Below are positions 17,884 through 25,831 of a stretch of 64,000 nucleotides of DNA, one piece after another. The stretch is taken from assembly GCF_031128465.2 (NCBI RefSeq), contig NZ_CP155618.1, positions 877,501 through 941,500 on the forward strand. The letters run 5' to 3'. The DNA is from Mariniflexile litorale. Its GTDB lineage: Bacteria; Bacteroidota; Bacteroidia; Flavobacteriales; Flavobacteriaceae. Both the position numbers and the translations under genes were made by a program. Positions within the stretch are counted from its first letter, which is position 1. Every line of letters begins with the position of its first letter. The notes beneath the pieces were generated by a model, which searched no databases, was not told where the DNA came from, and saw only the letters and a list, made by a program, of their open reading frames with translations.

Positions 17884-18753
17884 TTAATAGCCTGCTATAG
17901 AAAAATTCAGCATTTGTTTCACTTTACCATATACATAAGGAAACTGTGTTTTAAAGGTGTGGGGCGTCTCAATAAAGTTTTCAATAATTACAGCTAAGAA
18001 TTCAAACTGATTAGTAAATGCATACTTTCTAAAATAGTCTGACGCCATTAATTTATTTCTTAATGTTTCACTTTCAGAAATCATTTCAGACAATTCTTTA
18101 AATGAATCACTAAAAATAGTAGAACTAACATCCTGCTCTTTCATACTATTAATATGAATGGCATGTGTAAATTCGTGTATTCCTAGATTGATATTGTCTG
18201 TAGCGTTACTATAACCCTTTAAAAAATCTTCCCAAGACAGCGCTAACGTTTCAAATCTAGGGTTGAACTCCCCTTTATGATATGCTTTATTTGTGTTAGA
18301 ATAAAATGCTTTAGGGTACACAATAATTTTAGAAATAACACCTATGTAAAAATCACGAAAACCAAAAGTCAACATAACCGCAGTGGCTGATATTAAAACC
18401 TTTATCTCCTCATTGATGACCAATCCATCTCTACCTATAAAATCTTTATCAGCAATAAAGGATGATACTCTGTGATTAAAATGTTTTTTTTCTGTAGCAC
18501 TAAGTTTTTTATAGAAAGAAAACTGTTGTTGTAGAATATTTTTTTGCTTTTGATTTAAACGGTTTAACCGGAAGTATAAATGGTTATACAATGGTTTTCT
18601 TTGTTTCAAGACATAACCCATCTCTATCATTCTAAAGGCATAATAAAAAATAAGTCCGAGAAGCACAGCTAACAAAATTCCAAGAATAATTTTGCCCCCC
18701 ATAGAGGGCTCTTCAATTAGCAGTAAATTTAACATGAGATAAAAAACGTCCAT
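17884..18753 (-). CDS. Zinc-dependent peptidase, MtfA/M90 family
   Basis: This 289-residue protein has a hydrophobic segment at about 20-43 and a soluble metallopeptidase domain. The zinc motif is HEFTH at residues 193-197 within NLGIHEFTHAIHIN. The upstream LVINEEIKVLISATAVMLTF segment is typical of M90 (MtfA-like) proteins. In E. coli, MtfA acts in sugar-uptake regulation through Mlc; no Mlc or PTS gene is near, so the role here is open. A membrane anchor is common in Bacteroidota members. The gene is monocistronic, with A+T-rich flanks. Confidence 0.85.
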   Translation of the reverse strand: MDVFYLMLNLLLIEEPSMGGKIILGILLAVLLGLIFYYAFRMIEMGYVLKQRKPLYNHLYFRLNRLNQKQKNILQQQFSFYKKLSATEKKHFNHRVSSFIADKDFIGRDGLVINEEIKVLISATAVMLTFGFRDFYIGVISKIIVYPKAFYSNTNKAYHKGEFNPRFETLALSWEDFLKGYSNATDNINLGIHEFTHAIHINSMKEQDVSSTIFSDSFKELSEMISESETLRNKLMASDYFRKYAFTNQFEFLAVIIENFIETPHTFKTQFPYVYGKVKQMLNFSIAGY

Positions 18754-18884
18754 TATTAAGAATGAATTACATATATAGAATTTAAAAACATAAAACCGAA
18801 ACGTAAATTATTAAATTTTGCGGTCAGGTTTATAATAAAAAATTAGAAAGGCTATTAACAAAAAAAGTCAAGATAATTTCGATA

Positions 18885-20162
18885 TTATTTCTTTATGAAT
18901 TTTATCGATTCTCTACCTGTATTATTATGAAAATTTATTAGATAAATACCAGAAGTTAAGTCTTCAACTGGAAAGGCATATTTTTTTGTTGCTTTAGCCG
19001 AAACTTTATCTCTAGCTAGCTGTCTTATAAATTTAGCATTTAAATCGTATAGTTCAATTAGTAAATTGTCTACGGACTCAAATTCAATATTAAATTCCAA
19101 AACGGATTCAACGGGGTTATTATTTAATTTAATTTTTAAAGGAGTTCTATCTTTTTCTTCTAGGTTTTTTATACCTAAAACTTCTTCTGTAAACTTATAA
19201 AGAGAAGTGCCACTTGCATAAGCCAAAGTAGAATTTATAATAAAAATTCTATTCAAATTGCTTCCAATGTTTAAATTCGTCCATGATTGTCCACCATCTA
19301 AAGTTTCATAAAAACCCGTAGCATGGCCACCCATCCAGCCTTTGTTTTCATTAACAAAACCAACCGCTTGAATGTTTGTCTCGGGAGCGTTATGCGTAGT
19401 CCAAGTAGCACCACCATCTATTGATTTTACCAACTTTCCTAAGTTTGGAGACACCGCTGCTTGAATGGAGCCAAAAATAACATTAGGGTTGCTTTCTAAT
19501 ACTTGCATTTTCCAAAAATATTCTCCTTCCGTGCCCGAATTGTATAATTCGGTCCAAGAATCACCCCCATTACTGGTTTTTAATAAGGTTGCGCCATTAG
19601 CATTTCTTCCTGCAACAAAGCCTACTTGTTCAGTTAAAAAATAAATTTCTACAAGTGCATTTGCATTAGCAGACATGTCTATAAATTGCCAAGTAGCACC
19701 ACTGTTGGTAGATTTAATAATATGGGCTGGTGTAAAATATGCACCGCAACCATAAATTGTTGATGTGCCTACACTAGCTAAACCACAAATAGCAGCTGGG
19801 TTTGGCGATATATTTGTAACCTCTGTCCAGTGAGTACCGCCATCAATGGTTTTAAAAAATTTTCCTTCAAGAGTACCTAAAAAACCAATATTTTCATTTA
19901 AAAAATCGATGGTTCTAAAGTAATAATCACCGTTAAGCATAGATTCATTTAGCTGCATGGTCCAATTTTTACCACCATCTACGGTTTTGTAAACAGCGGC
20001 ATAAGCACCGTTGACGGCCCACCCTGTTGTTTCGTTAATAAAATGAATATCATCAAAACGTTGGAGGTTTATGTTCGATGTAATATTTGTAAGCGGTTGC
20101 CATGTTGCCTGAGCAGAAATGTTTAGGTAAAAAAGGGAACATATAATGATTAATACTCTCAT
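18885..20162 (-). CDS. Secreted YCF48/BNR-like repeat protein with type IX sorting domain
   Basis: This 425-residue secreted protein is a predicted type IX cargo. It has a Sec signal peptide (RVLIIICSLFYLNISAQA, cleavage near 19). Six or seven beta-propeller repeats follow, each with a WxxxxxGG..W core (VYKTVDGGKNWTM, FFKTIDGGTHWTEV, IIKSTNSGATWQF, LLKTSNGGDSWTEL, LVKSIDGGATWTT, FYETLDGGQSWTN). These resemble the YCF48/photosystem II stability factor propeller. A type A C-terminal sorting domain covers about 340-425 (NNPVESVLEFNIE, LYDLNAKFI, LTSGIYLINF, SIKFIKK). The substrate is not known. Confidence 0.88.
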   Translation of the reverse strand: MRVLIIICSLFYLNISAQATWQPLTNITSNINLQRFDDIHFINETTGWAVNGAYAAVYKTVDGGKNWTMQLNESMLNGDYYFRTIDFLNENIGFLGTLEGKFFKTIDGGTHWTEVTNISPNPAAICGLASVGTSTIYGCGAYFTPAHIIKSTNSGATWQFIDMSANANALVEIYFLTEQVGFVAGRNANGATLLKTSNGGDSWTELYNSGTEGEYFWKMQVLESNPNVIFGSIQAAVSPNLGKLVKSIDGGATWTTHNAPETNIQAVGFVNENKGWMGGHATGFYETLDGGQSWTNLNIGSNLNRIFIINSTLAYASGTSLYKFTEEVLGIKNLEEKDRTPLKIKLNNNPVESVLEFNIEFESVDNLLIELYDLNAKFIRQLARDKVSAKATKKYAFPVEDLTSGIYLINFHNNTGRESIKFIKK

Positions 20163-20251
20163 ACTTAATTTTTAAGGTTTAAAGATAAGTTTTATAATCT
20201 AACTTTTTTATAAAAGCAGGTTTTGAGTATTAAAGTTCATACTTTAAAGCA

Positions 20252-20284
20252 GTATCTCATAAACTGTGTAAGTTTATGAGATAC
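20252..20284 (-). terminator. Long inverted repeat downstream of the repeat lipoprotein
   Basis: A perfect 14-bp inverted repeat (GTATCTCATAAACT / AGTTTATGAGATAC) with a 5-base loop lies 61 bases after the lipoprotein stop on the minus strand. The T-run after it is weak, so it may be a terminator or an mRNA-stabilising hairpin. Confidence 0.6.
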
Positions 20285-20344
20285 CTGTCTTTTACATAAT
20301 ACTTAACTTAATAAACCAATAAGGAAAGAGATCTCTTTTTTCTA

Positions 20345-21823
20345 TCAATCATTATTAAATTCTAGAATTAATATTCTTTTTATTGCTCCTGTAGTACTAT
20401 AATCTTTCAATTCTATTCTAGTTGCTGTAGCTTCTTTAATTTCCCATCTCCCGTTTAGTAAGAAAAATGGAGAAAACAGATCACTAACTATGAATTGTAT
20501 ATCAAGAAATAATTTTTCTTCACTTCTATAAGCTAACCAAGAACCTGGTACAAAATAATCTGGACCAGCTTCTGGAGAGATTGCGTCCATATATCCATTT
20601 TCAATAAATTTTATTGGATATTCCTCAAAATGAACCGTTTGGTCATCATCTTCATAAATATAAGACGTTACTTTCCAACCTCCATCCCAGACTCCCCCCC
20701 AAGCTGAAGTTAGGTAATCATTAATTTCGTTTATATCCTCATCTCCATCTGGACAATGTGATTTTAAAATCATTTGGTTATTTGCGTTTTTTAATTTTAT
20801 TAGATTTGGCTCTAAAAACGTTATTATCCATTCTAGCTTTAAATTAGGTCTATTATCTAAGCTTATTTCTAAAAGAAAACCAATATTTTTTTCACTTATC
20901 TGATAAGTTCCTTCAACTAACTCGCCATTTACTCTAAGTTTCACAATATTATTAGCATAAAATTTTAAAGGTCTTCCTATATAATCTTTTTCATTATCTA
21001 AATTATCAACTGATAAGCGTGAAATTCTCCAATAGCATTGTTGCAAATAGTCTTCAATTTTTTCTTTAGTAAAATCATCATCACCATAATTATTATCGTC
21101 ATCTTCATCACAAGCATCTTTGGCTTCATTTATGGTTTGTTCTAATTCAATATTATTATTTACAACAATTTCAGATCCGTCAGCCAACTTCATTGTTAAA
21201 GGAAAATTCAAACTAGCAAATACCTCGCCTTGCTTTACTCGATTTATAAAAAGATATAATTGTTTGTCGTTTTCTATAGTTACTACATCTATTATTTGAA
21301 ATTCTGTATTATATACTGAAAACGAAATGGGGAATGCAAAATCGATACATTCAATATCGTCATCTAATGCATTTTCTTCTTTACAGTCTATTGCAAATTC
21401 GATAAATTCTTCTTTATTATTGATTACTATTTCTGTGTAATCTGATAAGATAATTTTAGCTGGAAAAATAATTTCAAGCTTATCATCATCGTTATCAAAC
21501 TCTTTAAAAATAGTCTCAATTGTTTTATAATCTTCTTCAGAATCTACAATAATCTCAAGATTATTAACTATAACTGTTACTGGCAACTCAACCGTTAGGC
21601 AACTTGCATTGTCTATAATATTATCTTTAGATCCATCTTTTTTAGAAGTAGCACTTATTAAAGCTGTAAGCTGTGAATTTGCAGAAAGCGTTTCACTTTC
21701 ATCAGGTGGCGTAACTTCAATAACTTCTTCTTGACACGAGGTAAATAATAAAAGGGCAAAAAAAGGAATTAGTAATAGTGTTCTCATTTTAATTTTCATT
21801 TTTTTAATTTTTGGGTTTAACAT
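20345..21823 (-). CDS. Surface lipoprotein with four short repeats and two C-terminal beta-type modules
   Basis: I do not recognise a named family. The 492-residue protein has a lipoprotein signal with lipobox LFTSC (Cys30 from the first ATG). In-frame ATGs at 21799 and 21787 are possible alternative starts. Four repeats of about 35-40 residues follow at 75-110, 116-150, 159-200 and 204-240, each with the pattern FP-x-(I/V)-x(6-9)-E(I/F)-x(3-4)-N/D-x-EE. They are separated by very acidic DDDD linkers, which could bind Ca2+. The C-terminal half has two modules opening with a W-containing strand (CYWRISRLSVD near 263 and GGWKVTSYIYED near 386), resembling lipocalin-like beta barrels. It is divergent from the ECF sigma gene and has the same promoter-like motif as fecR, so it is probably a co-regulated partner of the TonB receptor. 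Confidence 0.8.
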   Translation of the reverse strand: MLNPKIKKMKIKMRTLLLIPFFALLLFTSCQEEVIEVTPPDESETLSANSQLTALISATSKKDGSKDNIIDNASCLTVELPVTVIVNNLEIIVDSEEDYKTIETIFKEFDNDDDKLEIIFPAKIILSDYTEIVINNKEEFIEFAIDCKEENALDDDIECIDFAFPISFSVYNTEFQIIDVVTIENDKQLYLFINRVKQGEVFASLNFPLTMKLADGSEIVVNNNIELEQTINEAKDACDEDDDNNYGDDDFTKEKIEDYLQQCYWRISRLSVDNLDNEKDYIGRPLKFYANNIVKLRVNGELVEGTYQISEKNIGFLLEISLDNRPNLKLEWIITFLEPNLIKLKNANNQMILKSHCPDGDEDINEINDYLTSAWGGVWDGGWKVTSYIYEDDDQTVHFEEYPIKFIENGYMDAISPEAGPDYFVPGSWLAYRSEEKLFLDIQFIVSDLFSPFFLLNGRWEIKEATATRIELKDYSTTGAIKRILILEFNND

Positions 21824-21833
21824 AGCATTTTGG

Positions 21834-21870
21834 TTATAAAACAGGATACCTTTAAAAATTCCTACCCCTA
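21834..21870 (-). promoter_or_regulatory. Two-part ECF-type promoter motif, copy A (lipoprotein)
   Basis: On the minus strand TAGGGGTAGG (21870-21861) is followed after 16 bases by CTGTT and then TTATAA (to 21834). The same two parts with the same 16-base spacing stand before fecR at 22491-22526. The motif does not match the TTG/TAnnTTTG housekeeping consensus. It ends 10 bases before the first lipoprotein ATG. Confidence 0.6.
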
Positions 21871-21913
21871 TTGATGTTTTTTTTTAATTTAGCACAATAA
21901 AGCCCCATAATAC

Positions 21914-22429
21914 ATGAATAAAAATCTTCATGAAAATATTTGCGAAGAACATTTGTTTTCTTCCATATTTAATAAATACTCCAAAGATTTACACAATTTT
22001 TTATACTATAAGTATGGTGATTTACTGAATCCAAAAGATAAAGTACAAGAAGCTTTTATTAAACTTTGGGAGAATTGTGCTAAAGTGAGCCCCGATAAAG
22101 CAAAAAGCTTCGTTTTTACAACAGCCAATAATTTAATGTTGAATGAAACAGCTCACCAAAAGGTTGTGTTAAAACATCAACAAATTAAACCAAAAACCTA
22201 TACTAACGAAAATCCTGAATTTTTAATGCAGGAAACCGAGTATATGGATAAGCTACAGAAAGCAATCGCTAATTTAACCGATGCACAACGTGAAGCTTTT
22301 ATGATGAACCGAGTAGAAGGCAAACGCTTTAAAGAAATTGCAGAGATTTTAAATATTTCTACCAAAGCAGTTGAAAAACGCATTTATGGGGCTTTGGAAA
22401 AATTGAGAAAAGATATTAAGGAATTGTAG
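21914..22429 (+). CDS. ECF RNA polymerase sigma factor (FecI-like)
   Basis: This 171-residue group IV sigma factor has region 2 at about 18-85 (FNKYSKDLHNFLYYKYGDLL, KVQEAFIKLWENC) and region 4 at about 115-165 (LTDAQREAFMMNRVEGKRFK, LNISTKAVEKRIYGALEKLR). It is followed by fecR and a receptor with an STN domain, the arrangement of cell-surface signalling systems in which ligand binding at the receptor releases the sigma from FecR. The stop codon sits in a short palindrome (GGTTAG / CTAACC, 22429-22444) that could attenuate transcription into fecR. No housekeeping -7 box was seen in the 90 bases shared with the divergent lipoprotein gene. Confidence 0.93.
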   Translation: MNKNLHENICEEHLFSSIFNKYSKDLHNFLYYKYGDLLNPKDKVQEAFIKLWENCAKVSPDKAKSFVFTTANNLMLNETAHQKVVLKHQQIKPKTYTNENPEFLMQETEYMDKLQKAIANLTDAQREAFMMNRVEGKRFKEIAEILNISTKAVEKRIYGALEKLRKDIKEL

Positions 22430-22490
22430 GTTAGAAACCTAACCTTTATTTCTTTCGAGACTTTGGCTCTTTGAAACTTTTTTTCAAAAG

Positions 22491-22526
22491 TAGGGTAGGA
22501 AAAAATTAAAGTTAACTGTTATATAA
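22491..22526 (+). promoter_or_regulatory. Two-part ECF-type promoter motif, copy B (fecR-receptor)
   Basis: TAGGGTAGG (22491-22499), then 16 bases, CTGTT (22516-22520) and ATATAA (22521-22526). It matches copy A at 21834-21870 in both parts and in spacing. It lies 12 bases before the fecR ATG. Confidence 0.6.
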
Positions 22527-22538
22527 TTGAATATCGAA

Positions 22539-23438
22539 ATGATGAACAAAGAAGAGTTAATATCAAAATGGTTAAATAATGATCTAAATGATCAAGAACT
22601 TGAAGTGTTTAAAAACCTTGAAGACTATGATGATTTAGTAAAGTTAAATAATGGTTTGCAAGCTTTTAAGGCTGAAAATTATGATACTTCTAAAGAATTA
22701 GAAACTGTTTTAAAAACTATTAAAAGCAAAAAACAACATCAAAGTCATTGGTTTAAACCATTTATGCGTATTGCTGCCATACTTGCAATTTGTTTTAGCT
22801 TATATTATTATACCACAACATTAGATACTACAATACATACCGAATTTGCACAAAAAACAACTATTGAATTGCCAGATGCATCAAATGTGTCTTTAAACGC
22901 AAAATCGAGTTTAGTATTCAACAAAAATTCATGGAAAAAAGAACGCGATGTTAAACTTGAAGGCGAAGCTTTTTTTAAAGTTGCTAAAGGTTCAACCTTT
23001 AATGTTATCACAAAGTCTGGAACCGTAACGGTTTACGGAACTCAATTTAACGTAAAACAACGCGAAAATTATTTTGAAGTTATTTGCTACGAAGGATTAG
23101 TTGGAGTTACTTACCTTTCTCAAGAAACAAAGTTAAAACCTGGTGACAGTTTTTTAATTATTGATGGGAAAACAATTGCTAAAGAAAAAGATTACCATTC
23201 AACACCTTCGTGGTTAAATAACGAAAGCTTCTTTAAAAGCTTACCGTACAAAGAAGTCATTGCTGAGTTTGAAAGACAATACGATGTAGATATTACACTT
23301 TTAAATATTGATCCCTCCCAATTATTCACAGGTAGTTTTGCACACAATAATATTGATGTTGCTTTAAAGGCAATCACTTTACCCTTACATGTAACATATA
23401 GTAAAACAAAAAAAACTATCATACTAAAGCGTGAGTAA
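22539..23438 (+). CDS. FecR-family anti-sigma factor/transmembrane regulator
   Basis: This single-pass inner-membrane protein relays a periplasmic signal to its cognate sigma. The ATG at 22539 (299 residues) is preferred over the TTG at 22527, which follows at once on the promoter-like motif. The N-terminal cytosolic part (NKEELISKWLNNDLNDQELE) is the anti-sigma segment. A membrane helix is at about 74-91 (MRIAAILAICFSLYYYTTT). The periplasmic FecR domain (about 105-200) contains ELPDASNVSLNAKSSLVF, DVKLEGEAFFKVAKGSTFNV and TVYGTQFNVKQR. The C-terminal DUF4974-like part has LPYKEVIAEFERQYDVDI. The last codons overlap the receptor start by 8 bases, implying translational coupling. Confidence 0.93.
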   Translation: MMNKEELISKWLNNDLNDQELEVFKNLEDYDDLVKLNNGLQAFKAENYDTSKELETVLKTIKSKKQHQSHWFKPFMRIAAILAICFSLYYYTTTLDTTIHTEFAQKTTIELPDASNVSLNAKSSLVFNKNSWKKERDVKLEGEAFFKVAKGSTFNVITKSGTVTVYGTQFNVKQRENYFEVICYEGLVGVTYLSQETKLKPGDSFLIIDGKTIAKEKDYHSTPSWLNNESFFKSLPYKEVIAEFERQYDVDITLLNIDPSQLFTGSFAHNNIDVALKAITLPLHVTYSKTKKTIILKRE

Positions 23439-25752
23439 AAGAGGAATTTTTTCTGTTTTTTTATCATTGTTTTTTTTGAATGTTGCCATATTAAAAGCAC
23501 AAACCATTCAAAAAGAAAAACAACCACTTCTCACTATTTTAAAACTACTCGAAGTACGTTACGGCATTAGTTTTTCCTATGCTGATCAAACCATTAAAGA
23601 CAAAACTTCATCACTACCACATAGCGAAGGATCTTTAGATGACGCTTTGAAAGTTCTTAAAACTGAAACACAATTAGACTTTGAATTGTTAGACAGTCGT
23701 TTTGTTGTTATAAAAAAAACACCCAGAGTAGAAATGATCACTTTCAATACGCAACTTCTTGAAAAAGTAGTTATTAGCAATTACCTAACCTCGGGGATTA
23801 CTAAGCTAAATGATGGTTCCCTTACTATAACACCAAAAACCTTTGGTATTCTTCCAGGATTAATTGAACCCGATGTGCTGCAAACTATTCAAGCACTTCC
23901 TGGTGTTTTAAGTTCCGACGAAACCGTATCTAATATTAATGTTCGTGGTGGTACACACGATCAAAACCTACTGCTTTGGGATGGTATTAAAATGTATCAA
24001 TCGGGACATTTTTTTGGTTTAATATCAGCTTTCAATCCATACACTACGAAGCGGGTTAATGTTTATAAAAATGGCACAAGTGCTAAATATGGTGATGGTA
24101 TTTCTAGTATTATCGATATACAATTACCTAATGACATTGATAACGAATTTAAAGCAGGATTGGGTTTCAATTTGATAAATACTGATGGTTTTGTTAAAAT
24201 TCCATTAACCAATAAAACAGAGCTACAATTATCCACCCGACGCTCAGTAACCGACTTAATTTCAACGCCAACTTATAACCAATATTTCAAACGTGTTTTT
24301 CAAGATTCCGATTTAACAAACTCTAAAAACAATCGTAATTCTATTTCACAAAATGAACAATTTTACTTTTATGATATTAATATCAAATTATTATATGACA
24401 TCACTAACAAAGATAGAATCAGAATTCATTCTTTAAATGTAAATAACAAATTAAACTACGACGAACAAGCTACCATTAATGACAAAAATGAAAGTTTAAA
24501 TAGTAAATTGTCTCAACAAAACCTTGCTACGGGAATCACATATATAAGAGATTGGAGTAGTGAGCTTTCAACGACATCACAAGTTTCTATTTCAAATTAC
24601 GATTTAGATGCCACTAACTACGATATCACAAACAATCAACGTTTAATTCAAGAGAATGAAGTATACGACACCTCTGCTAAAATAGATATTAATTACACAC
24701 CAAAATATCAATTTAAAATGAATGCTGGTTATCAGTTTTCCGAAGTTGGCATAAGTAATTTAGAAGATGTTAATAATCCCGTTTTTAGAAGTTATATAAA
24801 AGAAGTGATTCGTAACCATGCCGTTTACGCAGAAACCAACTTATTATCAAACAATGCAAAAACGAATTTAAAAATAGGAGGCCGACTGAATCATATATCA
24901 AAGTTTAATCTATTTTTAGCAGAACCTCGATTAAGTTTTAGTCAGCGATTTTTAAATTATTTCAGGCTTGAAATTTTGGGTGAATTTAAAAGTCAAACAA
25001 CTTCACAAATTATCGATTTACAAAACGATTTTTTAGGTATTGAAAAACGTCGTTGGGTTTTATCTAATAATAAAAACATTCCTATATTAAAAAGTAAACA
25101 GGCCTCTATAGGTATTCATTACAACAAAAATAAATTACTTGTAAGTGCTGAAACGTATATAAAAAAAGTTGATGGTATTACTGCAAGAAGCCAAGGGTTT
25201 TTAAACCAATATCAATTTGTAAAAGCCATAGGTAGTTATGAAATAACGGGCATCGATGTACTTATAAATAAACAATTTAAAGATGTAGTTAGTACTTGGG
25301 TTTCCTATTCGTTCAATACGAATGACTATACGTTTAACACATTAAATAATGGCAAACCATTTCCTAACGAATCTGATATTAAACATGCTATTACTTTTGG
25401 AAGCACTTACACCTATAACAACTTTAAGTTTGCTTTAGGTTTAAATTGGCATTCTGGAAAACCTACAACGCTACCCGATAGAAATGATAACCCCTACGAT
25501 AATGAAATAACCTACTCCAATCCTAACGGCACTAATTTAAAAGATTATTTGCGTGCCGATTGTTCTACCACTTATAAATTTAATATTTGCCATACTACAC
25601 GAGCCACTGTCGGAGTTTCTGTTTGGAATATTTCAAACAAAAAAAACATCATTAATTCCTATTACACTTTAGATGATGAAAACCAAATTACTAAAGTGGA
25701 AAATCATTCCTTAGGCATTACTCCTAATGTTAGTTTTAGATTGCATTTTTAA
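23431..25752 (+). CDS. TonB-dependent outer-membrane receptor with STN signalling domain
   Basis: This 773-residue outer-membrane receptor starts at GTG 23431 inside the end of fecR. A signal peptide (to about residue 23, LKAQ) is followed by a secretin/TonB N-terminal STN domain at about 25-93 (LLTILKLLEVRYGISFSYAD), the module that contacts FecR. A plug domain covers about 140-225 (ETVSNINVRGGTHDQNLLLW, YGDGISSIIDIQLP), and a 22-strand barrel runs to the C-terminal TPNVSFRLHF. There is no carboxypeptidase-like domain and no SusD gene beside it, so it is not a classical polysaccharide utilisation pair. The ligand is unknown; the divergent lipoprotein may be the surface partner. Confidence 0.92.
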   Translation: MSKRGIFSVFLSLFFLNVAILKAQTIQKEKQPLLTILKLLEVRYGISFSYADQTIKDKTSSLPHSEGSLDDALKVLKTETQLDFELLDSRFVVIKKTPRVEMITFNTQLLEKVVISNYLTSGITKLNDGSLTITPKTFGILPGLIEPDVLQTIQALPGVLSSDETVSNINVRGGTHDQNLLLWDGIKMYQSGHFFGLISAFNPYTTKRVNVYKNGTSAKYGDGISSIIDIQLPNDIDNEFKAGLGFNLINTDGFVKIPLTNKTELQLSTRRSVTDLISTPTYNQYFKRVFQDSDLTNSKNNRNSISQNEQFYFYDINIKLLYDITNKDRIRIHSLNVNNKLNYDEQATINDKNESLNSKLSQQNLATGITYIRDWSSELSTTSQVSISNYDLDATNYDITNNQRLIQENEVYDTSAKIDINYTPKYQFKMNAGYQFSEVGISNLEDVNNPVFRSYIKEVIRNHAVYAETNLLSNNAKTNLKIGGRLNHISKFNLFLAEPRLSFSQRFLNYFRLEILGEFKSQTTSQIIDLQNDFLGIEKRRWVLSNNKNIPILKSKQASIGIHYNKNKLLVSAETYIKKVDGITARSQGFLNQYQFVKAIGSYEITGIDVLINKQFKDVVSTWVSYSFNTNDYTFNTLNNGKPFPNESDIKHAITFGSTYTYNNFKFALGLNWHSGKPTTLPDRNDNPYDNEITYSNPNGTNLKDYLRADCSTTYKFNICHTTRATVGVSVWNISNKKNIINSYYTLDDENQITKVENHSLGITPNVSFRLHF

Positions 25753-25831
25753 AAAAACGTTGACTTTTCTAAAATAAAAAACTGCTTGAATTTAATTTTA
25801 ATAAACGAAACAAACCATTTCTTATATTTGG

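Noticed and set aside
23431-25752. Receptor as half of a SusC/SusD polysaccharide utilisation locus
   Set aside because: No SusD homologue or glycoside hydrolase is adjacent and the N-terminus is an STN domain without a carboxypeptidase-like domain.
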